Assembly (NCBI GenBank): GCA_028287305.1
Contig: JAQBPX010000002.1
Span: forward strand, 338,673-402,672
Direction: 5' to 3'
Source of the DNA: Gemmatimonadota bacterium
GTDB lineage: Bacteria; Gemmatimonadota; Gemmatimonadetes; Gemmatimonadales; Gemmatimonadaceae
Length of the DNA: 64,000 nucleotides
Part shown: in pieces, positions 36,010 through 46,200 of the stretch
Layout of the letters: every line of letters starts with the position of its first letter
Numbering within the stretch: the stretch's first letter is position 1
The notes under the pieces: model-generated
Database searches by the model: none
What the model was told of the DNA's origin: nothing
The model's input: the letters and a program-made list of their open reading frames with translations, nothing else
Made by a program: the position numbers and the translations under genes

Positions 36010-36261
36010 ATGACGTCACCCTCGCGCGCCACGCTGCTGCTCGTCGTGAACGCGCGCGTCGCGACGGGCGACGCGCGGCGTCCCTGGGCCGACGCCATCG
36101 CCTTTCCCGAAGGCGCGCCGCCGCATGCTGGCAGCAGCGCCGAACTGCGCAAGCGCGTGCCGGCGGGCACGCCGCTGCTCGATGCGGGCGGCGCCGAATT
36201 ACGGCTCGATGGTGACCAGGTGACATGGCCAGACGGTCAGCGCCTGAGGCCGCCACGGTGA
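36010..36261 (+). CDS. Short protein resembling an amidohydrolase N-terminus
   Basis: 83 residues: LLLVVNARVATGDARRPWADAIAFPEG, then AELRKRVPAGTPLLDAGGAEL. This looks like the first beta-strands of YtcJ-like amidohydrolases (the part before the metal-binding barrel), but the barrel is absent and the next gene is unrelated. It could be a decayed remnant or a small domain kept on its own. Resemblance was judged by eye only. Confidence 0.45.
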   Translation: MTSPSRATLLLVVNARVATGDARRPWADAIAFPEGAPPHAGSSAELRKRVPAGTPLLDAGGAELRLDGDQVTWPDGQRLRPPR

Positions 36262-36336
36262 CGGCCCCAGGCTGACGGCCCCAACTTCACGGCACGCGTC
36301 GTGCTCGCTTGGCGGGTCTTCCCTCCACTCACCATC

Positions 36337-36792
36337 ATGCGTCGCACAGGATTGCTCTCGCTCATCGCAGGCGCCGCACTCGTGCTGCTCGAGCTCTGGC
36401 GCGCGCCCACCAGCATGCTCTGGTCGGCCGTGCTGCTCGCCGGCGTGGTGGTGCTGCGCATGCGCTTCAACGCCGGCGCACAGCGCTTCTCGCTCCATCG
36501 CAGCCGGCGGCGCATCTACGGCGCTGGCGTCGCCGTGGGCGCGATCTGGATCGTACTGGCCGCCGCGAGCACCGCGTCGGACCTGGGGTTCATGGACCTG
36601 AGCTACCTGCAGGAAAACCCGCGGGCTGGCGGCGTGGACGAATTCCCCGTCACCGGGCTGGTCGACGCGCTCGCCGGGCTGTTCGGCCTGGTGATGCTCA
36701 GTGCAGCGCTGCTGGACCGGCGCAGCCGCCGCCGGAAGCGCTCCGCGGAGCGCGACCGGCTGCTCGACCAGGCGAGCGCCAAGGGCAGCTGA
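36337..36792 (+). CDS. Small membrane protein, function unknown
   Basis: 151 residues with four hydrophobic segments (about 5-20, 25-40, 63-83 and 115-130) and an Arg/Lys-rich C-terminus (DRRSRRRKRSAERDR). No family was recognised. ATG 36337 gives a clean first membrane segment; a GTG at 36301 is the alternative. It is convergent with the first giant lipoprotein gene, 12 bases away. Confidence 0.6.
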   Translation: MRRTGLLSLIAGAALVLLELWRAPTSMLWSAVLLAGVVVLRMRFNAGAQRFSLHRSRRRIYGAGVAVGAIWIVLAAASTASDLGFMDLSYLQENPRAGGVDEFPVTGLVDALAGLFGLVMLSAALLDRRSRRRKRSAERDRLLDQASAKGS

Positions 36793-36804
36793 TCGGTCGT
36801 CGCC

Positions 36805-39800
36805 CTATTGCCTGGCCGCCCGGATCGCCCCCGTGCAGCTGTTCGTCACGGTGGGCCCGCTGATCGCGCCGGGGAAGGCCGGGCAGGCACCGGTCAGCGT
36901 CAGCGAGCCAGACCCGGTGATGTGCGAGCTCGATCCCCAGAGGGGGTCGTGCAGCGTGGCCGAGCCATTGATCACGAGCGACGCGCCGTCCGTGAGCTGC
37001 AGGTTGCCCGGCACGTTCAGCTGGAAACCCGCACCGACCAGGTTGGAGGTGCTGAACAGGTTGAGCGTCTGGAACTGGTTCGTGCCCGGGCTGAGCTGGA
37101 GGTTCACCGTGCCGTTGGCATCGCCCGAAATGGTCACCTGGTTCGTGCCGGAGGCGATGAAGGACGAGGCGTTCGCGAGAAAGTTGCCACTGTTGATGCT
37201 GATCAAGCCGGTGCTGACATTGCTCGTGGCGCCATTGAACGCCGCGGTGCCGTTCACCTGGAGGTAGTCATTCGGGTTCGTATGCATCGACAGGGCGCCG
37301 TGACCCTGCGTGGAGAACGCGCCGCCGACGCTGACAAACTGTCCCCGCAGGTCCAGCGGGCACTTGAGCACGAGCGTCTTCGCGTAGAGCGCGCCGAAGA
37401 GGCGGCTGCTTTCCTCACTGCCGCACGCGCCGGCCATGTCGCCGATCACCACGTCGGCTCCCGGCGCGTACGCCGCCACGGCCGCGTCGACGCCCGCGAA
37501 CACCAGGGTGCCGTTGCCGCTCACGCTGCCGCCGGAGAAGTCGGCCGTGTCACCGAGCACCGTGAGGTTGTGGCCATTCAGGTCGACGCCGGCCCCGCCC
37601 TCGAGGACCATGCGTTGCACGGACACGTCGCTTCCCAGCCCCAGGGTACCCGACGAATAGGGAACGAAGACACTGGTGCTCGCTGACGGCACCGCGTTGC
37701 CGAGCCAGGCGCCCGGCGAGTTGAAGTTCACGTCACCCCCGCCGATCCAGATCGCATATCCCGGCGCATTCGTGAACACCGTGAGGTACGTCGTGGCGGA
37801 CTCGTTGTCGTCCGATACATACACCGAGCAGGAGCTGAGCGGGCTGTTGGACGCGCGCACCGAAACGCTCGCGACGCCCGCAAGGTCCGTGACCGTGCTC
37901 GCGCTGCCCTTCGTGTAGGTCTCGCCGTCGGAGAAGTGGCAGCCGTTGGAGGCGTAGAACCAGACGCTCGCCCCCGTGACGATGTTCCCGGCTCCGTCCT
38001 TCGCCAGGACGGCGATCGTGCCGATCGCACCCGGCGCGAGCACCTTGTTCGCGCTCGGGTACCCCACCAGGGAGCGAATCTCCGGCGTGCCGGACATGGT
38101 CATCAGGTCGCTCTGCACCGAGAGCTCGAGCGAACTCACGTCGATCTCGGCCCGGAACGTCGTCGCCGGCGAGCCGTACACGAAGATGTTGTCGAAGTAG
38201 AGGCTTCCGTCGTAATCCGAGATGATCGCGGTGCCGCTGCTGAAGTTCACCGACGATTCCTGTGTTGATGGATCCTTCACGGGGCGTACGGAGGCGGGAA
38301 TGTCATAGCCCCCGATCGGTCCCTCCGCGTCGGCAAGCTGCCCGATCAGCGTGGGGAAGTAGCTCTCGTCGCTGACCACGGTCGGCGACGGCTGCCGGGT
38401 AATCTCGATCCGCGTCGGGAAGACCGCCTGTGCCGTGAACGTCACGGTGTAGGGGTCGCTACCCTCGACCGCCAGGCTGGCCGTGAGCGTGTTCGTGCCG
38501 GCGGAGGGTCCGAGCTTCCAGTCCCACAGATCCGCGGATCCTTCGGACGACTCGATCACGGTGCTGTTCTCGAACGTCTCGTCGTAGCCCTCGCCATTCG
38601 AGGTGAACACGCCCACGCCACCGCCCCCGCTGGCGATCTGGAAGGTGACCGTGCCCTCGGTCTGGTTACCCGCGCCATCCTGCACGAGCACGCGCGGCGA
38701 CCATCCACCGATCGTGCCCGGCACGGCGCGCTGGTTGTTGGTGCCCTCATCGATCACGAGCCGCTGCGCGTTGCCCGCGGTGAGGGTGACGATCTCACTG
38801 CTGGCCGAGGCCTCGATACCGGCCGCCGTGAACGTGTAGTAGAACTCGGAATAGGCGCGCCCGGCCACGAGCAGGTCCGTGAACGTCGCCAGGCCATCGG
38901 CATCGGTCGACGCAGTGCTGCCCGACACGATCTGCGGATCCAGGATCTCCATGTCCCGCATCGGGGCGCGCGGGTTGCGACGCGGGGCCACCGCGTGCAC
39001 TCGCCCTGACTTCGCATTCTTTGCCGCCGCCACGCGTGCGGCCATGATCTTCATCACGGCCTGCGCCTGGACCGACTTGCCCCTCGCTACCAGCGACTTG
39101 GCCATGCGGTTCGCGCAGGTCAGGCCGCAGCTGTCGCTCAGGTGCAGGGTGGCGGTGACCGCAACGCCGGCCTGGTGCACCTGCGCCTCTCCGTTGAAGA
39201 GCTGCACGCTCACCGGCGACTCGTACAGGGCGCCGCTCTTGTGGAAGGTCTCCGGCTGCTGCACCACCACGAGGTTCGTGACGCTCGTGCCCAGCGACGC
39301 ATTGAACGTCGCCGTGTCGCCGCCCGCTCCGACCACGTAGGCCTTCACCTGCTGCGCGCCGGAGGCGCCGAGATGCCATGGCGTGCTGGCATTGCCCTGC
39401 GCATCCACCAGCACGTCCACCTGCACCAGCGACCCGTCGAAGGTGCCACCGCCCTGCGCGATGACGAAGTGGACGGATGCCCCACCCCCGAGCCGGAAGG
39501 TGTTGCCGAGACCGTCCGACAGGGTGGCGACGATCGGCATCTCGAGCGCGCTTCCCGCGGAACCGGTCTGGCCGTTACCCGCGAACACGGCCACGTTCTT
39601 CGCCGCGCCAAGCGTGACGTTGAATGGGTTGCTGGACGCCGTCGCCACGCTCGGCGAGGAGGCATCGAGCTGGTAGCCAGTGCCGGGGTGGTTGAGCGAG
39701 ATGTCGCTGAAGGTCGCGATGCCGCTCACTGCATTCACGGTTGCGGTGCCGGACAGCGTGGAACCGCTCGCTTCCGTGCCCGTCTTGATCGCGAGCGTCA

Positions 39801-42800
39801 CCGGTGCATTCGTGTTCACCGTGTTGCCACTCGCATCCTGGATCGCCACCTGGATCGCCGGTGAGATCACGCTGCCCGCCGCCACGTTCGAAGGGTGCAC
39901 CACGAAGGCGAGCTTCGCCGGCGCGCCAGCCGTGACGGACACCGGCAGGCTCCGGCTCGTGAGCGTCGGCGCCGAGTACGTGAGCGTCGCGGTGCCCGGA
40001 GGCCCGGTGACCGCAAGGTCCGTGAAGGTCGCCACGCCAGCCACGTTGCTCACGGTGGTGGTGCCGCCGAGCGTGTAGCCCGCCGACGCCGACACCGAGA
40101 CGGTGAAGCCGCCGCTGCCCTGCACGTTGCCATACTGGTCAGTGATGGTCATCACGGGCTGCGGGCTGAGGAGCGCGCCACTCGACGTCGAGGTGGGCGC
40201 CGCCTGGATCCCCAGCTTGGCGGCGGGTCCGGGACCCCCATTCGCCGTGAACGTCACCGGGCTGCCGGCGAGTCCCGCACCGCCGGCCTGCACCACCGAG
40301 GGGCCCTGCACCTTGTTGATGTACCAGCCATTGATTGCCGCGATGCCGTTCGCGTCGGTTGTGACGTGCACCGGCTGCCCATTCGTGAAGAGCGCACCGC
40401 CCACGCGAATGGAATCGCCACCCTGCGTGAGGGTGAAGATCACGTCGAAGCCCGATACCACGTTGCCGCCTGCGTCACGCACCACCACGGCCGGCAGGTC
40501 GGCAGCCTGCACCGACGCGCCCGCGAAATAGCCGGTGTTCAACGCCACTCCGGCCTTCGCCGACATGGTGGTGGCACCGCCCGCGCCGACCAGCACGTTC
40601 GCAGACACTCCGGTGACTCCGGGCGAGGTGATGCCGAGCACCGCCGTCCCCGTAGGACCGGTGAGGGCGATGTCGCTGAACGTCGCGACGCCGCTCGCGC
40701 CGGTCTGCGGGTTGGTGCCCGTGATCGTGTAGCCGGGCGCTGCGAGCGTCACCACCGGCGCGCCGGTGGAGAGCGTGTTGCCATACTGGTCGGCCAGTTG
40801 CACCGAGAACGTTCCCAGCGTCACGCCGCTCGGCGCGCTGGGCGGAACGGCCTGCGCGAGGACGAGCTTCGACGCGGTGCCGGCCTGGAGGCTTGTCGAA
40901 TACACGGTACTCGCCGCGCCCGCGGTCGCCCTGAGCTGCAGCGACTGCGCAGGACCGGCCAGCGTGAACCCGAGGAACGACGCACGACCGGCCGCGTCGG
41001 TGGTCGCAGTGAGCGTGCCGCCCAGCGTGACGTTCACCGGTGCGGTGCCGTTGAAGCCCAGCGTGACGCTGATGCCCGGGAGGACGTTGTTTCCCGCGTC
41101 CCTGACCTCCACGACAAGCGGCACGGTGCTCGGAATTCCCGCCTGGTAGAACCCCTGGTGCGCGATCAGCGAGACCGATGCCGGCGTGACACTCGTGACC
41201 GAGCCGGAGAACTGCACCGACAGCGGGCCTGAGGTCGCGGTGATCACCTGCGCACCGCTCGTGCCCGGCGTCCATGCCCCTGACGTCGCGATGCCGCTCG
41301 AGTTCGTGCTCGCGTTGCCGCCGAGGACCGTACCGCCGCCCGACGTCACCGCGAACGTGACGGGGAATCCGCTGATGGCGTTGCCCAGCGCGTCGGTGAC
41401 CTTCACCGACGGCGCCACGGGATACGCCGCGCCACCGGGGCCCGACTGTCCGTCGCCGGCCACCTTCGTCATGCTGGACGCCGCACCCACGGTGCTCGTG
41501 GCCGCGATCGTCACTTCCACGGGAGCACCGGCCACCGAGATCGCCGCGCCCACCGAGATCGCCCCCGGCACGGGGCCGGGCGTGAACGTCATGGTCGCCT
41601 CGCCATTCGCGTCCGTCACGCTGGTCGCGCTCGCGAGCGTGCCGGCGCCCGATGCCACGCGCCAGGTCACGGTGCTGTTCGGCACCGCGTTGTTCACGTC
41701 ATCGGTCACCTTCACCCTGAACGCCGTGGGGAACGGAGTGCCCACCGGTCCCGACTGCGACGCGCCGGCCACCACCGTGATCTTCGCCGCGGAGCGCGAC
41801 AGCGCGCGCGCGAGGAAGCTGACCGACTGTCCGCCGAGGGTCGCCTGGATCGTGTCCACGCGCGCCGTGCTGCCGAGCGTGTAGTTCACGCTTGCCAGCC
41901 CGCTGGCGTCGCTGTTGCTCGCGGACGCGCTGAGTGAGCCCGCTGCTCCACCCTGCTTGCTCCAGCTCACCGACACGCCACCAACGGCGTTGTCATTCGC
42001 GTCCGTCACCTTCACCATGAAGGGAAGGGGAAGCGCCTTCGAGAGCGTGTCCTGCTGGTTGTTGCCGCTCACGATGGACAGCTTCGATGCTGTGCCTGCG
42101 GTCGCGGTGGCGGTCACGGTGATCGGGGCGAACACGCCGCTCGACACCTGCGCGCTCTGCGCGCCCGACTGCTTGCCGAGGGTGAAGGTCGCCTGCGCGC
42201 GCCCGTTGGCGCCCGTGATCATGGTGACGGGCGCGATGCTGCCGCCGCCGGTGACCACGTTGAAGCCCACGGCCACGCCGGCGACCGGCACGTTGTCCGC
42301 GGCCTGCACTTCCACCACCACCTGCTGCGCCAGCGCGTTGCCGGCCACGCCGGTCTGTCCGCCGCCGGAGACCAGCACGAGCTTCGTGGCGGGGAGCACC
42401 ACCGATACCGTGGTCGAGTCCTTGAGTCCACTCGGCGTCTGCGCGACGACGATCGTGGAACCACGCTTGCCCGCCGCGCTGAACACGCCCGAGGCGCTGA
42501 TGCTGCCGATGGTGCCGTCGCGCACGGTGAAGGTCACCGGCGTCCCCACGACGTCGGTGCCCGCATTGTCCGTGGTGCGGAAGCGCATGGTGGCGGTTCC
42601 GGTGGGCCCGATGGCCGTGTCACGCGGTGCAATCGCAAGCACGGTGGCCTTGGCGCCCGGTCCCACATACGTGATCGGCACCGGCGGATTCGCGTCGCCC
42701 GGCCCCACGATCGATCCCACCTTGGCGGTGATCAGCTGCGTGCCGCTGAAGAGCACCGTGCCGCTCGCATCCCGCAGTTCGATGTTCGCCGAGAGCTGCT

Positions 42801-43101
42801 GCTCCGGCGCGCTGAGCGACACCTCGAGCTCCAGCGAGATCTCGTCCGCTCCCTCGGGAAACACCACGACCACATCCTTCAGGATGTTGCCGGCGGCGTC
42901 GCGCAGCACCACGTGCACGTTGTTCACCGCGAGCCCGAACGACGCCATGGAGTTCCAGGCGGCCGCCGCTTCGCGTGAGAAGGTCGGTCGCAGCGCGAGG
43001 TGCGCGGCGCCGCCCTTGCCCGGCGCGGCAGGCGAGTCGGAGCAGGTGACCAGGCCGACGGCGAGAATGGCCGCGGCAGCGAGACGGAGGGAGAGTCGCA
43101 T
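36805..43101 (-). CDS. Giant Ig-like-repeat lipoprotein 1 (2098 aa)
   Basis: Lipoprotein signal with Cys20 (VGLVTC then Ser-Asp), consistent with outer-membrane sorting. An N-terminal module (about 25-230: PTFSREAAAAWNSMASFGLAV, then VVFPEGADEISLELEVSL) is shared with both neighbours. About 14 Ig-like repeats of 90-110 residues follow, each beginning with a VxGxxQ-G-type strand and containing a TDxxGxAxxxxT motif, as in filamin/invasin-type domains. At about 1323-1388 a repeat carries a basic, cysteine-flanked insert. From about 1780 a C-terminal beta-rich region opens with AIWIGGGDVNFNSPGAW. It probably projects from the cell surface; ligand unknown. Confidence 0.85.
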   Translation of the reverse strand: MRLSLRLAAAAILAVGLVTCSDSPAAPGKGGAAHLALRPTFSREAAAAWNSMASFGLAVNNVHVVLRDAAGNILKDVVVVFPEGADEISLELEVSLSAPEQQLSANIELRDASGTVLFSGTQLITAKVGSIVGPGDANPPVPITYVGPGAKATVLAIAPRDTAIGPTGTATMRFRTTDNAGTDVVGTPVTFTVRDGTIGSISASGVFSAAGKRGSTIVVAQTPSGLKDSTTVSVVLPATKLVLVSGGGQTGVAGNALAQQVVVEVQAADNVPVAGVAVGFNVVTGGGSIAPVTMITGANGRAQATFTLGKQSGAQSAQVSSGVFAPITVTATATAGTASKLSIVSGNNQQDTLSKALPLPFMVKVTDANDNAVGGVSVSWSKQGGAAGSLSASASNSDASGLASVNYTLGSTARVDTIQATLGGQSVSFLARALSRSAAKITVVAGASQSGPVGTPFPTAFRVKVTDDVNNAVPNSTVTWRVASGAGTLASATSVTDANGEATMTFTPGPVPGAISVGAAISVAGAPVEVTIAATSTVGAASSMTKVAGDGQSGPGGAAYPVAPSVKVTDALGNAISGFPVTFAVTSGGGTVLGGNASTNSSGIATSGAWTPGTSGAQVITATSGPLSVQFSGSVTSVTPASVSLIAHQGFYQAGIPSTVPLVVEVRDAGNNVLPGISVTLGFNGTAPVNVTLGGTLTATTDAAGRASFLGFTLAGPAQSLQLRATAGAASTVYSTSLQAGTASKLVLAQAVPPSAPSGVTLGTFSVQLADQYGNTLSTGAPVVTLAAPGYTITGTNPQTGASGVATFSDIALTGPTGTAVLGITSPGVTGVSANVLVGAGGATTMSAKAGVALNTGYFAGASVQAADLPAVVVRDAGGNVVSGFDVIFTLTQGGDSIRVGGALFTNGQPVHVTTDANGIAAINGWYINKVQGPSVVQAGGAGLAGSPVTFTANGGPGPAAKLGIQAAPTSTSSGALLSPQPVMTITDQYGNVQGSGGFTVSVSASAGYTLGGTTTVSNVAGVATFTDLAVTGPPGTATLTYSAPTLTSRSLPVSVTAGAPAKLAFVVHPSNVAAGSVISPAIQVAIQDASGNTVNTNAPVTLAIKTGTEASGSTLSGTATVNAVSGIATFSDISLNHPGTGYQLDASSPSVATASSNPFNVTLGAAKNVAVFAGNGQTGSAGSALEMPIVATLSDGLGNTFRLGGGASVHFVIAQGGGTFDGSLVQVDVLVDAQGNASTPWHLGASGAQQVKAYVVGAGGDTATFNASLGTSVTNLVVVQQPETFHKSGALYESPVSVQLFNGEAQVHQAGVAVTATLHLSDSCGLTCANRMAKSLVARGKSVQAQAVMKIMAARVAAAKNAKSGRVHAVAPRRNPRAPMRDMEILDPQIVSGSTASTDADGLATFTDLLVAGRAYSEFYYTFTAAGIEASASSEIVTLTAGNAQRLVIDEGTNNQRAVPGTIGGWSPRVLVQDGAGNQTEGTVTFQIASGGGGVGVFTSNGEGYDETFENSTVIESSEGSADLWDWKLGPSAGTNTLTASLAVEGSDPYTVTFTAQAVFPTRIEITRQPSPTVVSDESYFPTLIGQLADAEGPIGGYDIPASVRPVKDPSTQESSVNFSSGTAIISDYDGSLYFDNIFVYGSPATTFRAEIDVSSLELSVQSDLMTMSGTPEIRSLVGYPSANKVLAPGAIGTIAVLAKDGAGNIVTGASVWFYASNGCHFSDGETYTKGSASTVTDLAGVASVSVRASNSPLSSCSVYVSDDNESATTYLTVFTNAPGYAIWIGGGDVNFNSPGAWLGNAVPSASTSVFVPYSSGTLGLGSDVSVQRMVLEGGAGVDLNGHNLTVLGDTADFSGGSVSGNGTLVFAGVDAAVAAYAPGADVVIGDMAGACGSEESSRLFGALYAKTLVLKCPLDLRGQFVSVGGAFSTQGHGALSMHTNPNDYLQVNGTAAFNGATSNVSTGLISINSGNFLANASSFIASGTNQVTISGDANGTVNLQLSPGTNQFQTLNLFSTSNLVGAGFQLNVPGNLQLTDGASLVINGSATLHDPLWGSSSHITGSGSLTLTGACPAFPGAISGPTVTNSCTGAIRAARQ

Positions 43102-43282
43102 CGGTGGGGATGGGCAGCAGGCAGACGTCCCACCATCCCGGAAGGGTGGCAGGGCAATCCGCAAAGATCGGTTGAGTGGCCGGATCCGCGCTATGACCAC
43201 GGTCACAGGCGGCGAACGGAACATGACGATCCGTGCACCGCTTGAGCTACCTCATCCGTTTACCCTTGGCGAGCTCAGCAGG

Positions 43283-46200
43283 TCAAGGGGTGCAGGACGT
43301 GCCCGAGGGTCCGAGTCGGCTGACGGTGCCGCCCAGGAAGGTGCCGGCCAAGGTGGAGCAGCCGCCTGTCACGAACAGCGTCCCCGAGCCCACGACCTGG
43401 CCGGTTCCGCCCAGCGCGATCAGCCCACCGTTCGCGTTGAACGTTCCATCGATGGTAAGTACCGCGGCAGAACTGACTTGCGTGGCCTGGGCCACCGACA
43501 TCACCCGCCCAGCCGGAATGGTCAGCCTGGCGTGCGGCTGCATCACCAGCGTGACGGAAAGCGAGATCGGTGCGGACGTGGCATCCATGACCCGGGTCGA
43601 ATTCGACATGTAGATGCTCGCGAACTGGTTCGACCCCGCGGCCACGCTGATATACCGTGGGGTGTTTCCGTTCGACGCCACGAAGTTGAGCGTGTTCGAG
43701 TTCGTCGCCACGAAGCTGGCCGGCCCCGTGACCCGGAAGTCTCCGTTGAAGATCAGGATGATTCCGTTGTTCACCGTGCCCGTCGCGCCGCCGAATGTGG
43801 CCGCCCCGTTCACCGTCAGTGCCTCATCCGCGTGGGTCATGGTGATCGAGCCCTGTCCCGCAGTCCGGAATGCTCCGTTCACGTTCACCACGCCGTCATT
43901 GAGGTTCAGCGGGCAGTTGACCTCGAGCGAGTCGGGGTTCACCACCCCGGACACCTTGAAGCTCTGTGCCCCCGCGCAGCCGCTGGTGCCCAGCACCACC
44001 TTGGACTGGATCACCGTGGAATTCCGGATCACCTGGTTCGAACCGGTGAGCAGCACGTAACCTCCCTCCGACGAGATGAGTCCGTCGCTATTCAGCGAGT
44101 CGCTCGTCACGGTGATCACGTGACTGCCCAGCGCCAGCACGCTGCTGTACTCGAGCGTGAGCTTCGCCACGGACGCATCCGCGCTCAGGGTGGGCTGGAA
44201 GTATGCGGTGCTGATCGCGGGCACGAACACCTGGTCACTGCCGGTGGGCACCCCAGCCGGGCTCCAGTTCGCGGCGGTGCCGTAGTCCGTGCTGCTGGCG
44301 CCAGCCGTGAAGGTCTTCGTGGTGCCCACCGGCTTCACGAAGTACCGGATCGGTACGGCCGTGTTGTCCGCGCCGTCGGCAAGCGCATACACCAGGCAGG
44401 AGCCGGCCACGCCACTCAGCTGGAGCGGTACGGTGGCCACTCCACTGCCGTCGGTGTACGACGTCGGCGTCGTCATCGAGCACATGGCCGAGTTCGACGC
44501 GATCCAGCTGACGGCCTTGGACGGAATGGGATTGTTCGACCCGTCCAGCACGCGCACCGCAGGTGCGCTGGCCGGCGCGTGCACCGAACCCGTGGCGAAC
44601 TCGCTGAAGTCCGTGATCCCATTGTTCGTGATCGTCACCGCGGTAGGCGCCACGAGGGAGTAGGGCACGTCGAGCGGGGTGAGGCCGGGGCCGCTGAAGC
44701 GCAGGTTGAAGCTGCTCACCGGTCCCGTGAGGGTGAAGCTGTCGAAGGTGACTTCGCCATTCGCATCCGTGTTGATCTGCGTGGTGCCGCTTGCGGTTGC
44801 GGACCCGAGCACGCTGACGCTGATCGGGATGTTGATGGCCGAGATCATGTTGTCCACGCTGTCCCGCACGGCGAGGATCATCGCCGACGCCAGCTGGCCG
44901 CTTACGGTGGGGGCCGGGGCCACGCTCAGCAGCACCAGCTTCGTTGCCGCCGCGCCATACGTATGCAGCGTGAGCGTGGTCGGCGTCCCGTTGATCGTCG
45001 CCGTGGCGTCCACGAAGTTGTCGCCACGCGCGAGCGTCCACTGCGGAACGCCGTATCCCGAGGCGTTCGTCAGCACGCTTCCCGCCACGGTACCGCCCAC
45101 GGCGTTGCTGAACGTGACGCTCACGTTCGGCACTCCATTCCCCGCCGAGTCGGTGATGCGCACGTGCGCCACGTTCACGCCGAGGCCGGGCGCGTACTCG
45201 ATCGTGTTGTTCGCGGCGAACACCATGCTCGTCGGTGCGCCCGGCACCAGCGAACGCGATCCCTCGCTCTGCCCGGCCAGTCCGGGCGACGTGTAGTCCA
45301 CGTCGTAAGTGTTGTAGGCAGGACCGGTCGCGCCCAGGTCGAAGGTCGCCTGCCCGTTGGCATCGGTGGTGGCGACGGCCTCGGTAGTGCTGATGGCGCT
45401 GGCGCCGATGAAGTGCACGCTCCCGATCAGGAAGCAGTCGTTCGCGACAATTGACCTGGGCGCGGGGCGACCACCCCTCGCGGCCTGCTGCCGTGCCGCG
45501 CGAGCAGCGACCGCGATCGAAACCGGGTCTTTCGCGCGCACGTCGCAGCCGCCGCCCTGGCCCGTGATCGTCGCCATCACCTCAACGCCGGACTGCGCAA
45601 CCGGATTCCCGCTCTCGTCAAGCAGCTGGGCCGTTACGGCGGGGGAGAAGAGCGCGCCGCTCGGCGACAGGTTGGGAACGCCGTGCAGCAGCGAGAACGT
45701 CGTCGCAGGTCCGGAGGCGACGGTCGCGCTGAACACCGCCGTGTCGCCATTGGCGCCGACGATCCACGCCTTCACCACCTGTGGTCCGCTCGAACCGAGA
45801 TGCCACGGAGTGCTGGCCTGCCCGTTCGGTCCGACGCCCACGTCGTTCGTCACCTGCGACACGCCGTCGAAGGTGCCGCCGCCGGTCACGATCGCAAAGC
45901 GGATCGCGGTGTAGCCACCCACATCGATCAGGTTGCCGGCCTTGTCGAGCGCCTGCACCACCAGCGGCAGCGCGAGGGCCTGGTTCGGTGGTGCCGACTG
46001 CGCATCGCCCGCGACCGCGCTCACGAACGTCGCGGCGCCCAGCGAAACAGCGAAGCTGTTGCTCGTGGCACTCGCGACACCGGACGCCGTGGCGACGAAC
46101 TGGTACCCGCTCCCGACCTTGTCGATCGTCGCCGTGCTGAAGGTGGCAACGCCGTTCACGGCCGGCGCGACGAGCGCGCCCGGCAATCCATTGCTCGTGT

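Noticed and set aside
41915..45454. 1179-codon open frame on the plus strand across the junction of giant lipoprotein genes 1 and 2
   Set aside because: Antisense to strongly supported lipoprotein genes; high GC keeps the opposite frames open. The translation is low-complexity with no family signature.
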